DNA from: ZYF759 sp046297455
Lineage (GTDB): Bacteria; Pseudomonadota; Alphaproteobacteria; Rhizobiales; Rhizobiaceae
DNA: 64,000 nt
NCBI GenBank assembly: GCA_046297455.1
Contig: JBKBIT010000020.1
Span: forward strand, 1-64,000
Direction: 5' to 3'
Within the stretch, counting starts at the first letter, position 1, and each line of letters starts with the position of its first letter. Both the position numbers and the translations under genes were made by a program. The notes under the pieces were generated by a model. That model saw nothing but the letters and a program-made list of their open reading frames with translations. It did no database searches and was not told where the DNA came from. Positions 1 through 10,298 of this stretch are shown here, piece after piece.

Positions 1-334
1 CCGTGCTGGCCCGATCGGGGCCGCGGGTTCGCCCACAAGCCGATCGCCCGGGTATCCCACGGAACTGCTGGATGCGACTTCGGTCGCGCCGCAGCCGATG
101 CTGCCATGAAGGCCGGTAGTTCTTCGATGGCATACTCCCGAGCCTTCGGGCGAAGGAGCAAGGTCGAGGAGAGGTCATCCCCTCGGGGATTGGCGGAACC
201 GAAGACCGGTCAGTTTCGATGTCCGATGCGGCGGACTGTCTTCGGGCAACTGACGAGCGGAGATCGAACTGAACAGGGAGGCACTGAGAGCAATCTCAGT
301 GCTTTCCTTGTTTTTGGGATAGCCGATTGCGGCG
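1..334. other. Unassigned region with no supported gene
   Basis: No convincing coding frame was found on either strand. The only clear structure is the terminator at 281-315. One plus-strand frame from the window edge ends at about 107 and could be the tail of a gene outside the window, but nothing recognisable supports that. Confidence 0.5.
281..315 (+). terminator. Rho-independent terminator, upstream transcript unknown
   Basis: A perfect 9-bp stem (281-289 with 294-302, beginning GCACTGAGA) with a GCAA tetraloop is followed by a T-rich tract at 303-315. It points along the plus strand. No plus-strand gene is visible upstream, so it ends either a gene left of the window or a non-coding RNA. 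Confidence 0.75.
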
Positions 335-667
335 TCAGGCGTCGTGGGCGTTTGAATCAGAATCGGACTGTGCCGAATGCCTGATGTGCAAATGCCGCAT
401 GCTGAGCGTTGACATGTCGATCGCCGTCAGAAACGGGCCGACCCCTTCGGCCTTCGGCATCAGCTTGGCTGCGTGGCTGGCCGCGCCAGCGTCAGTCCAC
501 TCGATATAGTCGATCCATCCGCCGGCTTCGTCGCGCATCAGATGCCTTGAAACGAAACCCGGTTGCTTTCGGCAGAACGCGTCCACCGGTTGGCTGCTGT
601 CGAGAAAGTCGCTTTCGTTGACATCAGGCTTGAGATGAAAAGAAACAATCTCGGCAATATGCGACAT
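335..667 (-). CDS. Small antibiotic-biosynthesis-monooxygenase-like protein (ABM-fold, uncharacterised)
   Basis: A 110-aa protein beginning MSHIAEIV. The opening beta strand, the central segment with PGFVSRHL and the later EWTD segment resemble small dimeric alpha-beta-barrel (ABM-like) proteins, which include cofactor-free monooxygenases and many unknowns. An AGAGG ribosome site lies about 5 bases before the ATG, supporting this start. It runs in the same direction as the P450 gene upstream of it (stop to start gap 80 bases), so the two could share a transcript. The function is not established; the family call is by general pattern only. Confidence 0.6.
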   Translation of the reverse strand: MSHIAEIVSFHLKPDVNESDFLDSSQPVDAFCRKQPGFVSRHLMRDEAGGWIDYIEWTDAGAASHAAKLMPKAEGVGPFLTAIDMSTLSMRHLHIRHSAQSDSDSNAHDA

Positions 668-747
668 GGAGCACCTCTCTTTCGAAGGAGGAGTGCCTTC
701 TAGCCGCCTGCCACTGACAGCATGGTGTCACCTGACTGACACCGCCG

Positions 748-2004
748 CTACCACTGGACCAGAAGCCGCTCCAGCCCGTGGAAATGGTAGCTGTCGCGGT
801 ATCGCGGTTCTTCCGCCAGCTTCAGGCCCGGCAGGCGTTCGAACAGTACCCTCAGGGCGACCTGCATTTCGACGCGCGCCAGCGGCGCGCCAATGCAGAA
901 ATGGATGCCGGCGCCGAAGGTCACGTTCTTCTGGTCGGCGCGCCCTGGACGAAACTCCAGCGGTCCCTCGAAGGCGGACGCGTCGGTGTTGGCCGCGCCG
1001 ATCAGAAGGCCGACAATATCACCTGGCTGAAGCACCACGCCCTCGGCAAGTTCTACGGTCTCATACGCAAAACGCGTAAACATGTGCAGCGGCGCGTCGA
1101 TGCGCAGGCATTCCTCGACGGTTGCCGCCGTCGCGGCGTCGTCGGTGAAGAAGCGGCGCGGGTCTCCGCCCTGATGCAGGATCGTGCGCACCGCGTTGCC
1201 GGTCTGGTGCACCGTTGCCTCGTGCCCGGCATTCAGCAGCAGGATGGCGGAGGAAACCAACTCGTCCTCCGAAAGCCGGTCGCCGCTTTCATGAGCGGCA
1301 ATCAGCACACTGAGCAGGTCGTCGCCCGGGTTCTTCCGCCGTTCTGCCGCATGGTGACGGATGAAGTCAGCGAAGGCAGCTGCAGAAGCGTTCGCCTGGT
1401 CTGCGTCTGCGCGCGTGGGGGCGTGCATGTACATGCGCACCATGTCATTCGACCAGTCGACGAGTTGCGGTCCCGTCTCCTCAGGAAGCCCCATCATCTG
1501 CGCAATCACGGTTGCTGGCAGAGGTGTCGCGAAGGCAGGCAAGAGATCCGCCTCGCCACGCTCCTCGAAACCGTCGATCAACTCGTTCGCAAGTGTCTCG
1601 ATACGCGGCCGCAGCCGTTCGACCTGACGTGACACGAATGCGCGATTGACCAGCGTGCGCAGGCGGGTGTGCACCGGCGGCTCGAGCTCCAGCATCGACC
1701 CAGCTTCGACTGCGTCGAAGGCGGCCAGATGCGAACGGTCGCCGGTTGCGTTCACGGCCGCCATATAACCGCCAGGGCGTTCGCGACCGAACCGCTTGTC
1801 GCGGAACAGGCGGTTCACCTCATCGTATCCGGCCATGCACCAATGGCCGAAATCTTCCCAGAAGAAGACCGGCGCCTTCGTTTGAAGGAACCCATACGCT
1901 CTATTCGGTGTTTTTATTAAATGATCGTCGTGCGGATCGATCCGCACGCGGTTGCTGGAGGCCTCAAGGGAGAGGTAGTCAGGGGGAGTAGTGGACCGTG
2001 TCAT
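748..2004 (-). CDS. Cytochrome P450
   Basis: A 418-aa soluble bacterial-type cytochrome P450, a haem monooxygenase that would need a ferredoxin and reductase not present here. The I-helix oxygen-activation motif AGHEAT is at residues 259-264, the K-helix ExxR is E298-R301, and the haem-thiolate loop FGAGIHFCIG places the cysteine ligand at C370. Length is typical for class I bacterial P450s, and there is no membrane anchor. It is divergent from a FAD oxidoreductase gene across about 73 bases, suggesting a shared regulatory region. The substrate cannot be inferred; aliphatic, terpenoid or xenobiotic hydroxylation are all possible. Confidence 0.93.
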   Translation of the reverse strand: MTRSTTPPDYLSLEASSNRVRIDPHDDHLIKTPNRAYGFLQTKAPVFFWEDFGHWCMAGYDEVNRLFRDKRFGRERPGGYMAAVNATGDRSHLAAFDAVEAGSMLELEPPVHTRLRTLVNRAFVSRQVERLRPRIETLANELIDGFEERGEADLLPAFATPLPATVIAQMMGLPEETGPQLVDWSNDMVRMYMHAPTRADADQANASAAAFADFIRHHAAERRKNPGDDLLSVLIAAHESGDRLSEDELVSSAILLLNAGHEATVHQTGNAVRTILHQGGDPRRFFTDDAATAATVEECLRIDAPLHMFTRFAYETVELAEGVVLQPGDIVGLLIGAANTDASAFEGPLEFRPGRADQKNVTFGAGIHFCIGAPLARVEMQVALRVLFERLPGLKLAEEPRYRDSYHFHGLERLLVQW

Positions 2005-2077
2005 GAGGGCTGCTTAGCGCGTCTTGCCCTGGATGATCCAGTAGCTAAGGTGCCGAAGATTGATGCGGAGCCAGACA

Positions 2078-3181
2078 ATGAAGATCGCGATCTTGGGCGC
2101 CGGCATTGCCGGATTGTCGACAGCATGGTCCCTCGCCAGGCGCGGCCACGACGTGACACTGATCGAGCAGGGACCGATCCCCAATCCGCTTGCCGCCTCC
2201 GGAGATCATCACAGGATCATCCGACGCGCCTATGGGCCGGCGAGCGGCTATGGCCGGTTGATCACCGAAGCCTATGAAGCTTGGGACGAATTGTGGAGCG
2301 ATCTCGATACCTCTCACTACGATCCGCGGGGCTTCATCTGTGTGTCTCGCGAACCGGGCGACGAGACCGATATCTATTTGGAAGGCATGCGCGCCGGTGG
2401 CTACCAACACAAGGTGTTCTCTCCGGCTGAGGCTATCAAACAGTGGCCGTTCCTCGACGAACACGCCATCCGCTATGTTCTTCATTCGCCCGAGGGCGGT
2501 GCGCTGCACTGCCGCAAGATTGCCGTCGATACTGTCCGATGGCTGCGAGACCGGGGCGCCGACGTTCGAGAAAACACCCGCGTGGAAGCCATCGAGTGCG
2601 AGGCCGGACGTGTCCGGCTTGCCGATGGCCAGGAGATCACGGCGGACAATATTGTCGTGACGGCGGGCGCCTGGGTTCCCAAACTCTTTCCCAAGATTAG
2701 CGGAACGCTGACAACTTACCGCACCGGCGTCGTCTATCTGGAGCCGCCAGCCGATCTGATGTCAGCCTGGGAAGACGCGCCGGTCATCCTGGACGTGGGC
2801 GGCAAGACCGACGGCTATATCATCCCGCCCTCCGGCGGCGCGGGACTGAAGTTTGGCTCTGGCCGGACCAAGCGGCCGACCGATGATGCCGATGCGGACC
2901 GTGTGCCGCTGGCCGGTGAGGGAGAGGCATTGCGCGACCTCTTTGCCGGGCCGATCGCCAGAATTGCCGAATATAGGGTCCACGAATTCGTGACCTGCGC
3001 TTACACATTCACAGTAGACGAAACCTTCCATTGCGAAGTGTCCGGCAAGGCCCTGGTCGTGTCTGCCTGTTCCGGCCATGGCTACAAGTTTGGTGCAGCA
3101 GTTGGGCGGCGGGTGGCGGACGCGGTCGAGACCCGTGACTTGGCGACGCTTGGCAGATGGCTGCGCGCTGAGAACGCATAG
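2078..3181 (+). CDS. FAD-dependent oxidoreductase, DAO / sarcosine-oxidase-like
   Basis: A 367-aa flavoprotein. The N-terminus carries the dinucleotide-binding motif GAGIAG at about residues 7-12 followed by an acidic strand end (LIEQ), and the C-terminus has CSGHGYKFG, typical of the monomeric sarcosine oxidase / N-methyl-amino-acid oxidase branch of the D-amino-acid-oxidase superfamily. Such enzymes oxidise secondary or primary amines using oxygen. The start at ATG 2078 is chosen because a GGAG site sits 7 bases upstream and the Rossmann strand starts immediately; an extension to 2060 is possible. It is divergent from the P450 gene. The substrate is unknown. Confidence 0.88.
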   Translation: MKIAILGAGIAGLSTAWSLARRGHDVTLIEQGPIPNPLAASGDHHRIIRRAYGPASGYGRLITEAYEAWDELWSDLDTSHYDPRGFICVSREPGDETDIYLEGMRAGGYQHKVFSPAEAIKQWPFLDEHAIRYVLHSPEGGALHCRKIAVDTVRWLRDRGADVRENTRVEAIECEAGRVRLADGQEITADNIVVTAGAWVPKLFPKISGTLTTYRTGVVYLEPPADLMSAWEDAPVILDVGGKTDGYIIPPSGGAGLKFGSGRTKRPTDDADADRVPLAGEGEALRDLFAGPIARIAEYRVHEFVTCAYTFTVDETFHCEVSGKALVVSACSGHGYKFGAAVGRRVADAVETRDLATLGRWLRAENA

Positions 3182-3278
3182 GCCTTGCGCAAGCCTGACT
3201 TGGCAACATATCTACGCTGCGAACGTCCAACGATTCCGTCATTCAGCCGCGAATCGCCTCCGAACAAGGGAATGCCCG

Positions 3279-3911
3279 ATGAAGGATCCAGTCGAAACCG
3301 CCATGAACCTCGTCCCTATGGTGGTCGAGCAGACGAGTCGGGGCGAAAGAGCCTACGATATTTTCTCCCGCTTGCTGAAGGAGCGGATCATCTTCATCAC
3401 TGGTCCGATTGAAGATGGCATGGCAACACTTGTATGCGCCCAGCTTCTGTTCCTCGAGGCGGAAAATCCCAAGAAGGAAATCGCGCTCTACATCAACTCA
3501 CCCGGTGGCGTAGTGACAAGCGGGATGGCGATCTACGACACGATGCAGTTCATCAAGCCGGCGGTCTCCACGCTCTGCATCGGTCAGGCCGCCTCCATGG
3601 GCTCGCTGCTTCTGTGCGCGGGCGAAAAGGGCATGCGCTTTGCAACGCCCAACGCGCGGATCATGGTTCACCAGCCTTCTGGTGGTTTCCAGGGCCAGGC
3701 TTCGGACATCGAACGCCATGCCCAGGACATCATCAAGCTCAAGCGGCGCCTGAACGAGGTTTATGTCCAGCATACAGGCCAGGACTACGAGACCATCGAG
3801 CGGACGCTGGACCGAGACCATTTCATGACCTCGGAAGAAGCTCAGGGATTCGGCCTCGTCGACAAGGTGATCTCCAGCCGCGAGGCAATGGACGCTCCAG
3901 CGGCCGATTGA
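3279..3911 (+). CDS. clpP: ATP-dependent Clp protease proteolytic subunit
   Basis: A 210-aa serine peptidase that forms the tetradecameric chamber of ClpXP and ClpAP in the cytoplasm. The catalytic triad is visible: Ser106 in GQAASMGS, His131 in MVHQP and Asp180, with the same spacing as in E. coli ClpP (25 and 49 residues). The ATG at 3279 is preceded by AAGGG about 8 bases upstream; the open frame extends farther 5' but that part is unlike ClpP. clpX follows 373 bases downstream. Both unfoldase partners, ClpX and ClpA, are in this window. Confidence 0.97.
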   Translation: MKDPVETAMNLVPMVVEQTSRGERAYDIFSRLLKERIIFITGPIEDGMATLVCAQLLFLEAENPKKEIALYINSPGGVVTSGMAIYDTMQFIKPAVSTLCIGQAASMGSLLLCAGEKGMRFATPNARIMVHQPSGGFQGQASDIERHAQDIIKLKRRLNEVYVQHTGQDYETIERTLDRDHFMTSEEAQGFGLVDKVISSREAMDAPAAD

Positions 3912-4284
3912 TTGCGCTGCAGACGGCGACTGTGAACGATTTTTGACGTGGACGCGTCAATTCTGCCACAGTTGCCCCTTTCCAGTACGGCGTTTCGAAC
4001 CTAGTTTCGAGTCAGTGTGACGGGGATAGGGTCCGGACAAGCACACCGACCTTGTGGAGATAGCGTTTCCTCCACACTCGCAGGTGTTTGGCCTGGATCT
4101 GTCGCCTTAAGCCTATTTTGATATTCAGCTGCCTAACTTCCGTATTGAAGAGTAGGTATGGCGAGATGCCCGGGACAGCTGGATATCGGAAGCGGTTGGC
4201 AGTGGTGGTTTCCCGCCCTAATGTGCCGGATGGTTGGCGTTCCATTGGAAGCGCTCGCCGTGAAGTGCCGAAAGGACATGAAAT
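3912..4284. other. clpP-clpX intergenic region
   Basis: No gene is supported in this 373-base gap. It is longer than expected for a simple two-gene operon, so clpX may have its own promoter here. I found no confident promoter or terminator by eye. Confidence 0.5.
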
Positions 4285-5562
<1,278 letters not shown>

Positions 5563-5570
5563 TGTCAGCC

Positions 5571-5596
5571 GGCCGGCATCGGTTTCGTTGCCGGCC
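5571..5596 (+). terminator. Hairpin after clpX, possible terminator
   Basis: A perfect 8-bp inverted repeat, GGCCGGCA at 5571-5578 with TGCCGGCC at 5589-5596 and a 10-base loop, lies just after the clpX stop codon. There is no T tract, so it may be a weak terminator, a processing site or an RNA stabiliser. Confidence 0.4.
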
Positions 5597-5805
5597 GCAT
5601 TCATTCCGGCCCTGCCGCAGCGTTGGCGCGGGGGCTTTCCATGCCCTTGATCTTTGGCATGCGTGACGCCAACTAATGATCAGGGCTGGGCGTAACAGAT
5701 CCGTGCTGCGATCCTTGATTACCGACAATAGGCGGATGTGTTTCCAGCGGCTAGAATGAGATTCGCAGTTGGCCGACCGGCGGCTGCGCAACGAAAGGCT
5801 TGAAG

Positions 5806-8217
5806 ATGAGCACACAATCCGTGACCCCTGGCGCATCGGGCACCTATCCGGTCCTTCCGCTGCGCGACATCGTCGTCTTCCCGCATATGATCGTGCCGCT
5901 GTTCGTCGGCCGCGAAAAGTCGATCAAGGCACTGGAAGAGGTGATGGGGTCCGACCGCCAGATCATGCTGGCGACCCAGAAGAACGCTGCCGACGATGAT
6001 CCGGCGCCGGATGCCATCCACGAAGTGGGCACGCTTGCCAACGTTCTCCAACTGCTAAAGTTGCCGGATGGCACGGTCAAGGTGCTGGTCGAGGGCGCCG
6101 CGCGCGCACAGATCACCGGCTTCACGGAGAATGCCGATTTCCACGAGGCTCGCGCAGACGTTCTGGTGGAGCCCGAAGAGGACGAGGTCGAAATCGAGGC
6201 ATTGGCGCGCTCGGTCGTCGCCGATTTCGAGAACTACGTAAAGCTCAACAAGAAGATTTCGCCCGAGGTTGTGGGTGCGGCCAGCCAGATCGATGACTAT
6301 TCGAAGCTGGCTGACACAGTCGCCTCGCATCTGGCTGTCAAGATTGCTGACAAGCAGGAAATGCTGGGTACGCTTTCCGTGCGTGAGCGCCTCGAGAAGG
6401 CGATGGGTTACATGGAGTCCGAGATCTCGGTGCTCCAGGTGGAGAAGCGCATCCGCTCGCGCGTAAAGCGCCAGATGGAGAAGACGCAGCGCGAATATTA
6501 CCTCAACGAGCAAATGAAGGCGATCCAGAAGGAGCTCGGCGAGGGCGAGGACGGTCGCGATGAAGCGGGCGAACTCGAGGAGCGGATCAAGAAGACCAAG
6601 CTCTCGAAGGAAGCTCGCGAAAAGGCAGATGCGGAGCTGAAGAAGCTGCGGACGATGTCGCCCATGTCGGCCGAGGCCACAGTGGTGCGCAATTATCTCG
6701 ATTGGCTGCTGTCGATACCGTGGAACAAGCCCTCGAAGGTCAAGAAGGATCTCGGTTTCGCCCAGGATGTCCTGGACGCCGATCATTACGGCCTGGAAAA
6801 GGTCAAGGAGCGGATCGTCGAGTATCTGGCCGTGCAGACCCGCCAGCGCAAGATCAAGGGTCCGATCCTGTGCCTCGTCGGACCGCCCGGCGTCGGCAAG
6901 ACATCGCTCGGCAAGTCGATCGCGAAGTCAACCGGTCGCGAATTCGTTCGCATGGCGCTTGGCGGCGTGCGCGACGAGGCCGAGATCCGTGGCCACCGGC
7001 GCACCTATATCGGTTCGATGCCCGGCAAGGTCATCCAGTCGATGAAGAAGGCGAAGAAGTCCAATCCGCTGTTCCTGCTCGACGAGATCGACAAGATGGG
7101 CATGGACTTCCGAGGCGACCCGTCGTCGGCGTTGCTCGAGGTGCTGGATCCCGAACAGAACGCCACCTTCATGGATCACTATCTGGAGGTCGAGTACGAT
7201 CTCTCGAACGTGATGTTCGTCACGACGGCCAACACGCTGAACATCCCTGCGCCGCTCATGGACCGCATGGAGATCATTCGGATTGCGGGTTACACCGAGG
7301 ATGAAAAGGTCGAGATCGCCAAGCGGCATCTGCTGCCGAAGGCGGTTCGCGATCACGCGCTGCAGCCGAAGGAGTTTGCCGTTACCGATGATGCGCTTCG
7401 CGCAGTCATCGGCACATATACCCGTGAGGCCGGCGTCCGAAGCCTCGAACGCGAGCTGATGAAGCTGGCGCGCAAGGCGGTGACCGAGATCCTGAAGACG
7501 GGCAAGAAGTCGGTCAAAGTCACCGAGAAGAACCTCTCCGATTATCTGGGTGTGCCACGCTACCGTGTGGGGCAGGCCGAGGGAGAGGATCAGATCGGCG
7601 TGGTGACCGGCCTGGCCTGGACCGAGGTTGGTGGTGAACTTCTGACCATCGAAGGCGTCATGATGCCGGGCAAGGGCAAGATGACCGTCACCGGCAATCT
7701 CAAGGACGTGATGAAGGAATCGATTTCGGCTGCTGCGTCTTATGTCCGCAGCCGGGCTGTCGATTTCGGGATCGAACCCCCCGTTTTCGAAAAGCGTGAC
7801 ATTCACGTACACGTTCCAGAGGGTGCGACGCCCAAGGACGGTCCTTCTGCGGGTACAGCGATGGCAACCGCGATCGTTTCGGTTCTGACAGGCATTCCAG
7901 TGCGCAAGGATGTCGCCATGACCGGCGAAATCACCCTCCGGGGCCGTGTGTTGCCGATCGGTGGATTGAAGGAAAAGTTGCTGGCCGCGTTGCGAGGCGG
8001 GATCAAGAAAGTGCTGATCCCGGAAGAAAACGCCAAGGATCTGGCGGAAATACCCGACAACGTGAAGAGCGGTCTGGAAATCGTGCCGGTAAGCCGGGTT
8101 GGAGAGGTGCTGCGCCATGCGCTCGTGCGCATGCCGGAACCGATCGAGTGGGTCGAGCCGGTGGAGACACCAGCCACCAAGCCCGGGGACGCCGCCCAGA
8201 CGTCACTTGCCCATTGA
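5806..8217 (+). CDS. lon: Lon ATP-dependent protease
   Basis: An 803-aa LonA protease that degrades misfolded and specific regulatory proteins. It has an N-terminal LON substrate-binding domain beginning with YPVLPLRDIVVFP, an AAA+ module with Walker A GPPGVGKT at about residue 358, and a C-terminal protease domain with Ser681 in KDGPSAGTA and Lys724 as the dyad. The ATG at 5806 has a GAAAGG site upstream; an in-frame TTG two codons earlier is less likely. It is followed by a strong terminator and then hupB, the usual order in Rhizobiales. HspQ, a known Lon enhancer in Yersinia, is encoded at 40.0 kb. Confidence 0.98.
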   Translation: MSTQSVTPGASGTYPVLPLRDIVVFPHMIVPLFVGREKSIKALEEVMGSDRQIMLATQKNAADDDPAPDAIHEVGTLANVLQLLKLPDGTVKVLVEGAARAQITGFTENADFHEARADVLVEPEEDEVEIEALARSVVADFENYVKLNKKISPEVVGAASQIDDYSKLADTVASHLAVKIADKQEMLGTLSVRERLEKAMGYMESEISVLQVEKRIRSRVKRQMEKTQREYYLNEQMKAIQKELGEGEDGRDEAGELEERIKKTKLSKEAREKADAELKKLRTMSPMSAEATVVRNYLDWLLSIPWNKPSKVKKDLGFAQDVLDADHYGLEKVKERIVEYLAVQTRQRKIKGPILCLVGPPGVGKTSLGKSIAKSTGREFVRMALGGVRDEAEIRGHRRTYIGSMPGKVIQSMKKAKKSNPLFLLDEIDKMGMDFRGDPSSALLEVLDPEQNATFMDHYLEVEYDLSNVMFVTTANTLNIPAPLMDRMEIIRIAGYTEDEKVEIAKRHLLPKAVRDHALQPKEFAVTDDALRAVIGTYTREAGVRSLERELMKLARKAVTEILKTGKKSVKVTEKNLSDYLGVPRYRVGQAEGEDQIGVVTGLAWTEVGGELLTIEGVMMPGKGKMTVTGNLKDVMKESISAAASYVRSRAVDFGIEPPVFEKRDIHVHVPEGATPKDGPSAGTAMATAIVSVLTGIPVRKDVAMTGEITLRGRVLPIGGLKEKLLAALRGGIKKVLIPEENAKDLAEIPDNVKSGLEIVPVSRVGEVLRHALVRMPEPIEWVEPVETPATKPGDAAQTSLAH

Positions 8218-8245
8218 AATCGGCAACCGACTGAAATACTCCGCG

Positions 8246-8272
8246 AGCCGGGCCGTTTGGCCCGGCTTTTTC
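8246..8272 (+). terminator. Rho-independent terminator of lon
   Basis: A 9-bp perfect stem (8246-8254, AGCCGGGCC, with 8259-8267), a GTTT tetraloop and a run of T at 8267-8271. It lies 28 bases after the lon stop codon and separates lon from hupB. Confidence 0.88.
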
Positions 8273-8412
8273 GTTCGACTTGACCGGAAAACCGGGGATT
8301 TCCGGGCTTTCCAAGCAATTTCCTGCTTGGTTGGAAGCGGTTGCCTGCCTAGTATCCCGAACCTGCCGGTTGAGTCGTTCATTCCGGTCTTTCATAGCGA
8401 AGGGAAGTTTTG

Positions 8413-8685
8413 ATGAACAAGAACGAGCTAGTGTCCGCTGTCGCCGACGAGGCGAAGATCTCCAAGGCCGACGCGCAATCGGCGGTTGACGCGGTGTTCT
8501 CCGTCATCGCGGGCGAGCTGAAGAAGGGCGGGGACGTGCGTCTCGTCGGATTTGGCAATTTTTCCGTTTCCCGTCGGGAAGCGTCGACCGGCCGCAATCC
8601 TCAGACTGGTGCGACTGTCCAGATTCCTGCACGCAACGTGCCAAAGTTCTCGGCTGGCAAGGGCCTGAAGGACGCTGTCAACTAG
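8413..8685 (+). CDS. hupB: DNA-binding protein HU
   Basis: A 90-aa HU-family histone-like protein (MNKNELV start) that binds and bends DNA in the nucleoid as a dimer. The beta-arm signature with GRNPQTG and IPA is present at about residues 55-68, and the length matches the HU family exactly. The ATG at 8413 is preceded by AGGGAAG. It has its own upstream region after the lon terminator and a hairpin downstream. The position directly after lon is conserved across many proteobacteria. Confidence 0.97.
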   Translation: MNKNELVSAVADEAKISKADAQSAVDAVFSVIAGELKKGGDVRLVGFGNFSVSRREASTGRNPQTGATVQIPARNVPKFSAGKGLKDAVN

Positions 8686-8701
8686 CATCCTCTTGGTCTG
8701 C

Positions 8702-8742
8702 ACGGCAGAAACGGGTCGTTGGAGGCGGTCCGTTTCTGCCGT
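8702..8742. terminator. Bidirectional terminator between hupB and a convergent gene
   Basis: A perfect 13-bp inverted repeat (8702-8714, ACGGCAGAAACGG, with 8730-8742) has a 15-base loop. It sits 16 bases after the hupB stop and 3 bases from the stop of the convergent gene. The T tract is poor, but stem strength and location support termination on both strands. Confidence 0.65.
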
Positions 8743-8745
8743 TCG

Positions 8746-9471
8746 TCATCGTGCTGTCTGCAGCATGGTGTCGATTGTGCTCAACAGAGCGGCATCCAGA
8801 GAGCGCCATTCCGCAAGCAGGTGCTCGGGAAAGCGATACAGGAGGCTGAGGCCTTCCCCGATGTTGAGATCGCGCTCGCAGGGGGCCAGTGATTCTGCCC
8901 CGAGCGGTCCCGCCAGGCAGCGCGCGACGAACGGCTCCACGGCGCCGTCCTCCCAGCCAACCACCAACACCTCATCAAGATAGCCGGCATTTGGCAGAAA
9001 CGGTCTGATGTCCAAACCCGCGGGCCCCGGCGTTGGGGCCCTGTCGACCAGTGAAGTGTAGATGGGGAAGTAGCGACCGCTCATGTCACGTGACATCAAG
9101 CGCTTCTGGATGGAGACAAAGACGATGTTCCGTGAGCCGTCCACATGGTTGAAATCGTCCCGGTGTTCCTCACGATAGCCACCCATTTCGGGCCAGCGCA
9201 GATAGATGTCGAGCCGGTTCATGACGCTTGACCGACGTGCTTCCTCGAAGCGGATCATGTTTTCGGGGACGGAAAACACGTTGTTGCCAACGACGATTTC
9301 GTGAATCGTCGTGCTGTCGGAGTGTCCCGCAAGCGCGATGCGGCCGCCGATCCAGTGACCAGCCGCGCTGATGGCCGCCGACAACACCGCAAGTGCCAGG
9401 AAGCAGTAGAATACCCGGGCCATGAACAATGGCCTGACTTGCGGTTCAGTGTCTGCCGACGTCCCGTTCAT
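8746..9471 (-). CDS. Conserved hypothetical membrane-anchored protein
   Basis: A 241-aa protein with one N-terminal hydrophobic segment at about residues 20-40 (FLALAVLSAAISAAGHWIGG) followed by a long soluble domain, so probably anchored in the inner membrane facing the periplasm. I do not recognise the family. The start at 9471 is chosen because AGGAAA lies immediately upstream and the protein then begins close to the membrane segment; the open frame extends 78 codons farther without a good start signal. It is convergent with hupB and divergent from the gamma carbonic anhydrase gene. Confidence 0.75.
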   Translation of the reverse strand: MNGTSADTEPQVRPLFMARVFYCFLALAVLSAAISAAGHWIGGRIALAGHSDSTTIHEIVVGNNVFSVPENMIRFEEARRSSVMNRLDIYLRWPEMGGYREEHRDDFNHVDGSRNIVFVSIQKRLMSRDMSGRYFPIYTSLVDRAPTPGPAGLDIRPFLPNAGYLDEVLVVGWEDGAVEPFVARCLAGPLGAESLAPCERDLNIGEGLSLLYRFPEHLLAEWRSLDAALLSTIDTMLQTAR

Positions 9472-9638
9472 CTGTTTCCTGTCATCGTGGCTCCGCCAAG
9501 CGGAAGCTCCGTGTCCAGAGTAGCGCAGCACGATTATGGTAAACGGCGGGTAAAGAATGCTGTGTTTGTCGCCCACGCTTGCCCCGCGAGCAGGGGCAAG
9601 CCTATCCTGATTCCAACTGGAAGCGCTTGAGGAAGACC

Positions 9639-10166
9639 ATGCCCCTCTATGAAATCGACGGACTTGCCCCTGAGTTGGAGGATGAAGACGCAGTTTGGAT
9701 CGCACCTGATGCGGTCGTCATTGGCCGGGTACGTCTTGGCAAGGACGTTGGCATCTGGTTTGGCTCGGTGTTGCGCGGGGACAACGAATTGATCGCGATC
9801 GGCGCTGGATCAAATGTGCAGGAGCATACCGTCATGCATACGGATCCAGGCTATCCGCTGTCGATCGGCGAGGGGTGCACGATCGGCCATCGGGCCATCC
9901 TTCATGGCTGCACCATAGGGGACAACAGCCTGATTGGCATGGGTGCCACCGTCCTCAATGGGGCGGTCATCGGCAAGAACTGTCTGGTGGGGGCGGGTGC
10001 CCTCGTGACGGAGGGCAAGACCTTTCCAGACAATTCGCTGATTGTCGGCACACCCGCAAAGGTGGTTCGTCCTCTCGACGAGGCCGGCGTAGAGCGGCTG
10101 AAGTGGTCGGCAGCGCATTATGTTGGGAACGCCAAACGCTTTCGCGACGGCTTGCGCCGGATCTAG
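9639..10166 (+). CDS. Gamma-class carbonic anhydrase family protein
   Basis: A 175-aa left-handed beta-helix protein of the gamma carbonic anhydrase (YrdA/PaaY/CaiE-like) family. Hexapeptide repeats run through most of it. Candidate zinc ligands include histidines in EHTVMH, IGHRA and ILHG, arranged as in this family. If active it would interconvert CO2 and bicarbonate; many relatives have little or no measured activity. The start MPLYEID at 9639 is favoured over an upstream ATG because the family begins here. It is interesting beside the SbtA-like bicarbonate transporter at 39 kb, though not linked to it. Confidence 0.9.
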   Translation: MPLYEIDGLAPELEDEDAVWIAPDAVVIGRVRLGKDVGIWFGSVLRGDNELIAIGAGSNVQEHTVMHTDPGYPLSIGEGCTIGHRAILHGCTIGDNSLIGMGATVLNGAVIGKNCLVGAGALVTEGKTFPDNSLIVGTPAKVVRPLDEAGVERLKWSAAHYVGNAKRFRDGLRRI

Positions 10167-10202
10167 ACGGCAGAGGCGATTGCCTTTGTTCACAGCTCTG
10201 CC

Positions 10203-10241
10203 AAAAAAAGGCGGAGCCGACCCTGGGGAAGGGCCGGCTCC
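10203..10241 (-). terminator. Rho-independent terminator on the minus strand
   Basis: On the minus strand an 11-bp stem (10231-10241 with 10213-10223, one G-U pair) is followed within 3 bases by seven T residues (plus-strand A run 10203-10209). It is placed 58 bases after the stop of the transglutaminase-like peptidase gene. The wobble pair forms only in the minus-strand RNA, which supports that direction. Confidence 0.82.
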
Positions 10242-10298
10242 TGACCCGGTCGTGGGGACGGGGGAGGGTGGGGACTCGACCGGGTGTTCTGTCTGTCT

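Noticed and set aside
150..290. A string resembling part of a glycine riboswitch (GCGAAGGAGCAAG near 158-172)
   Set aside because: The matching CTCTCAGG-type element and the aptamer stems are missing, and no glycine-related gene follows.
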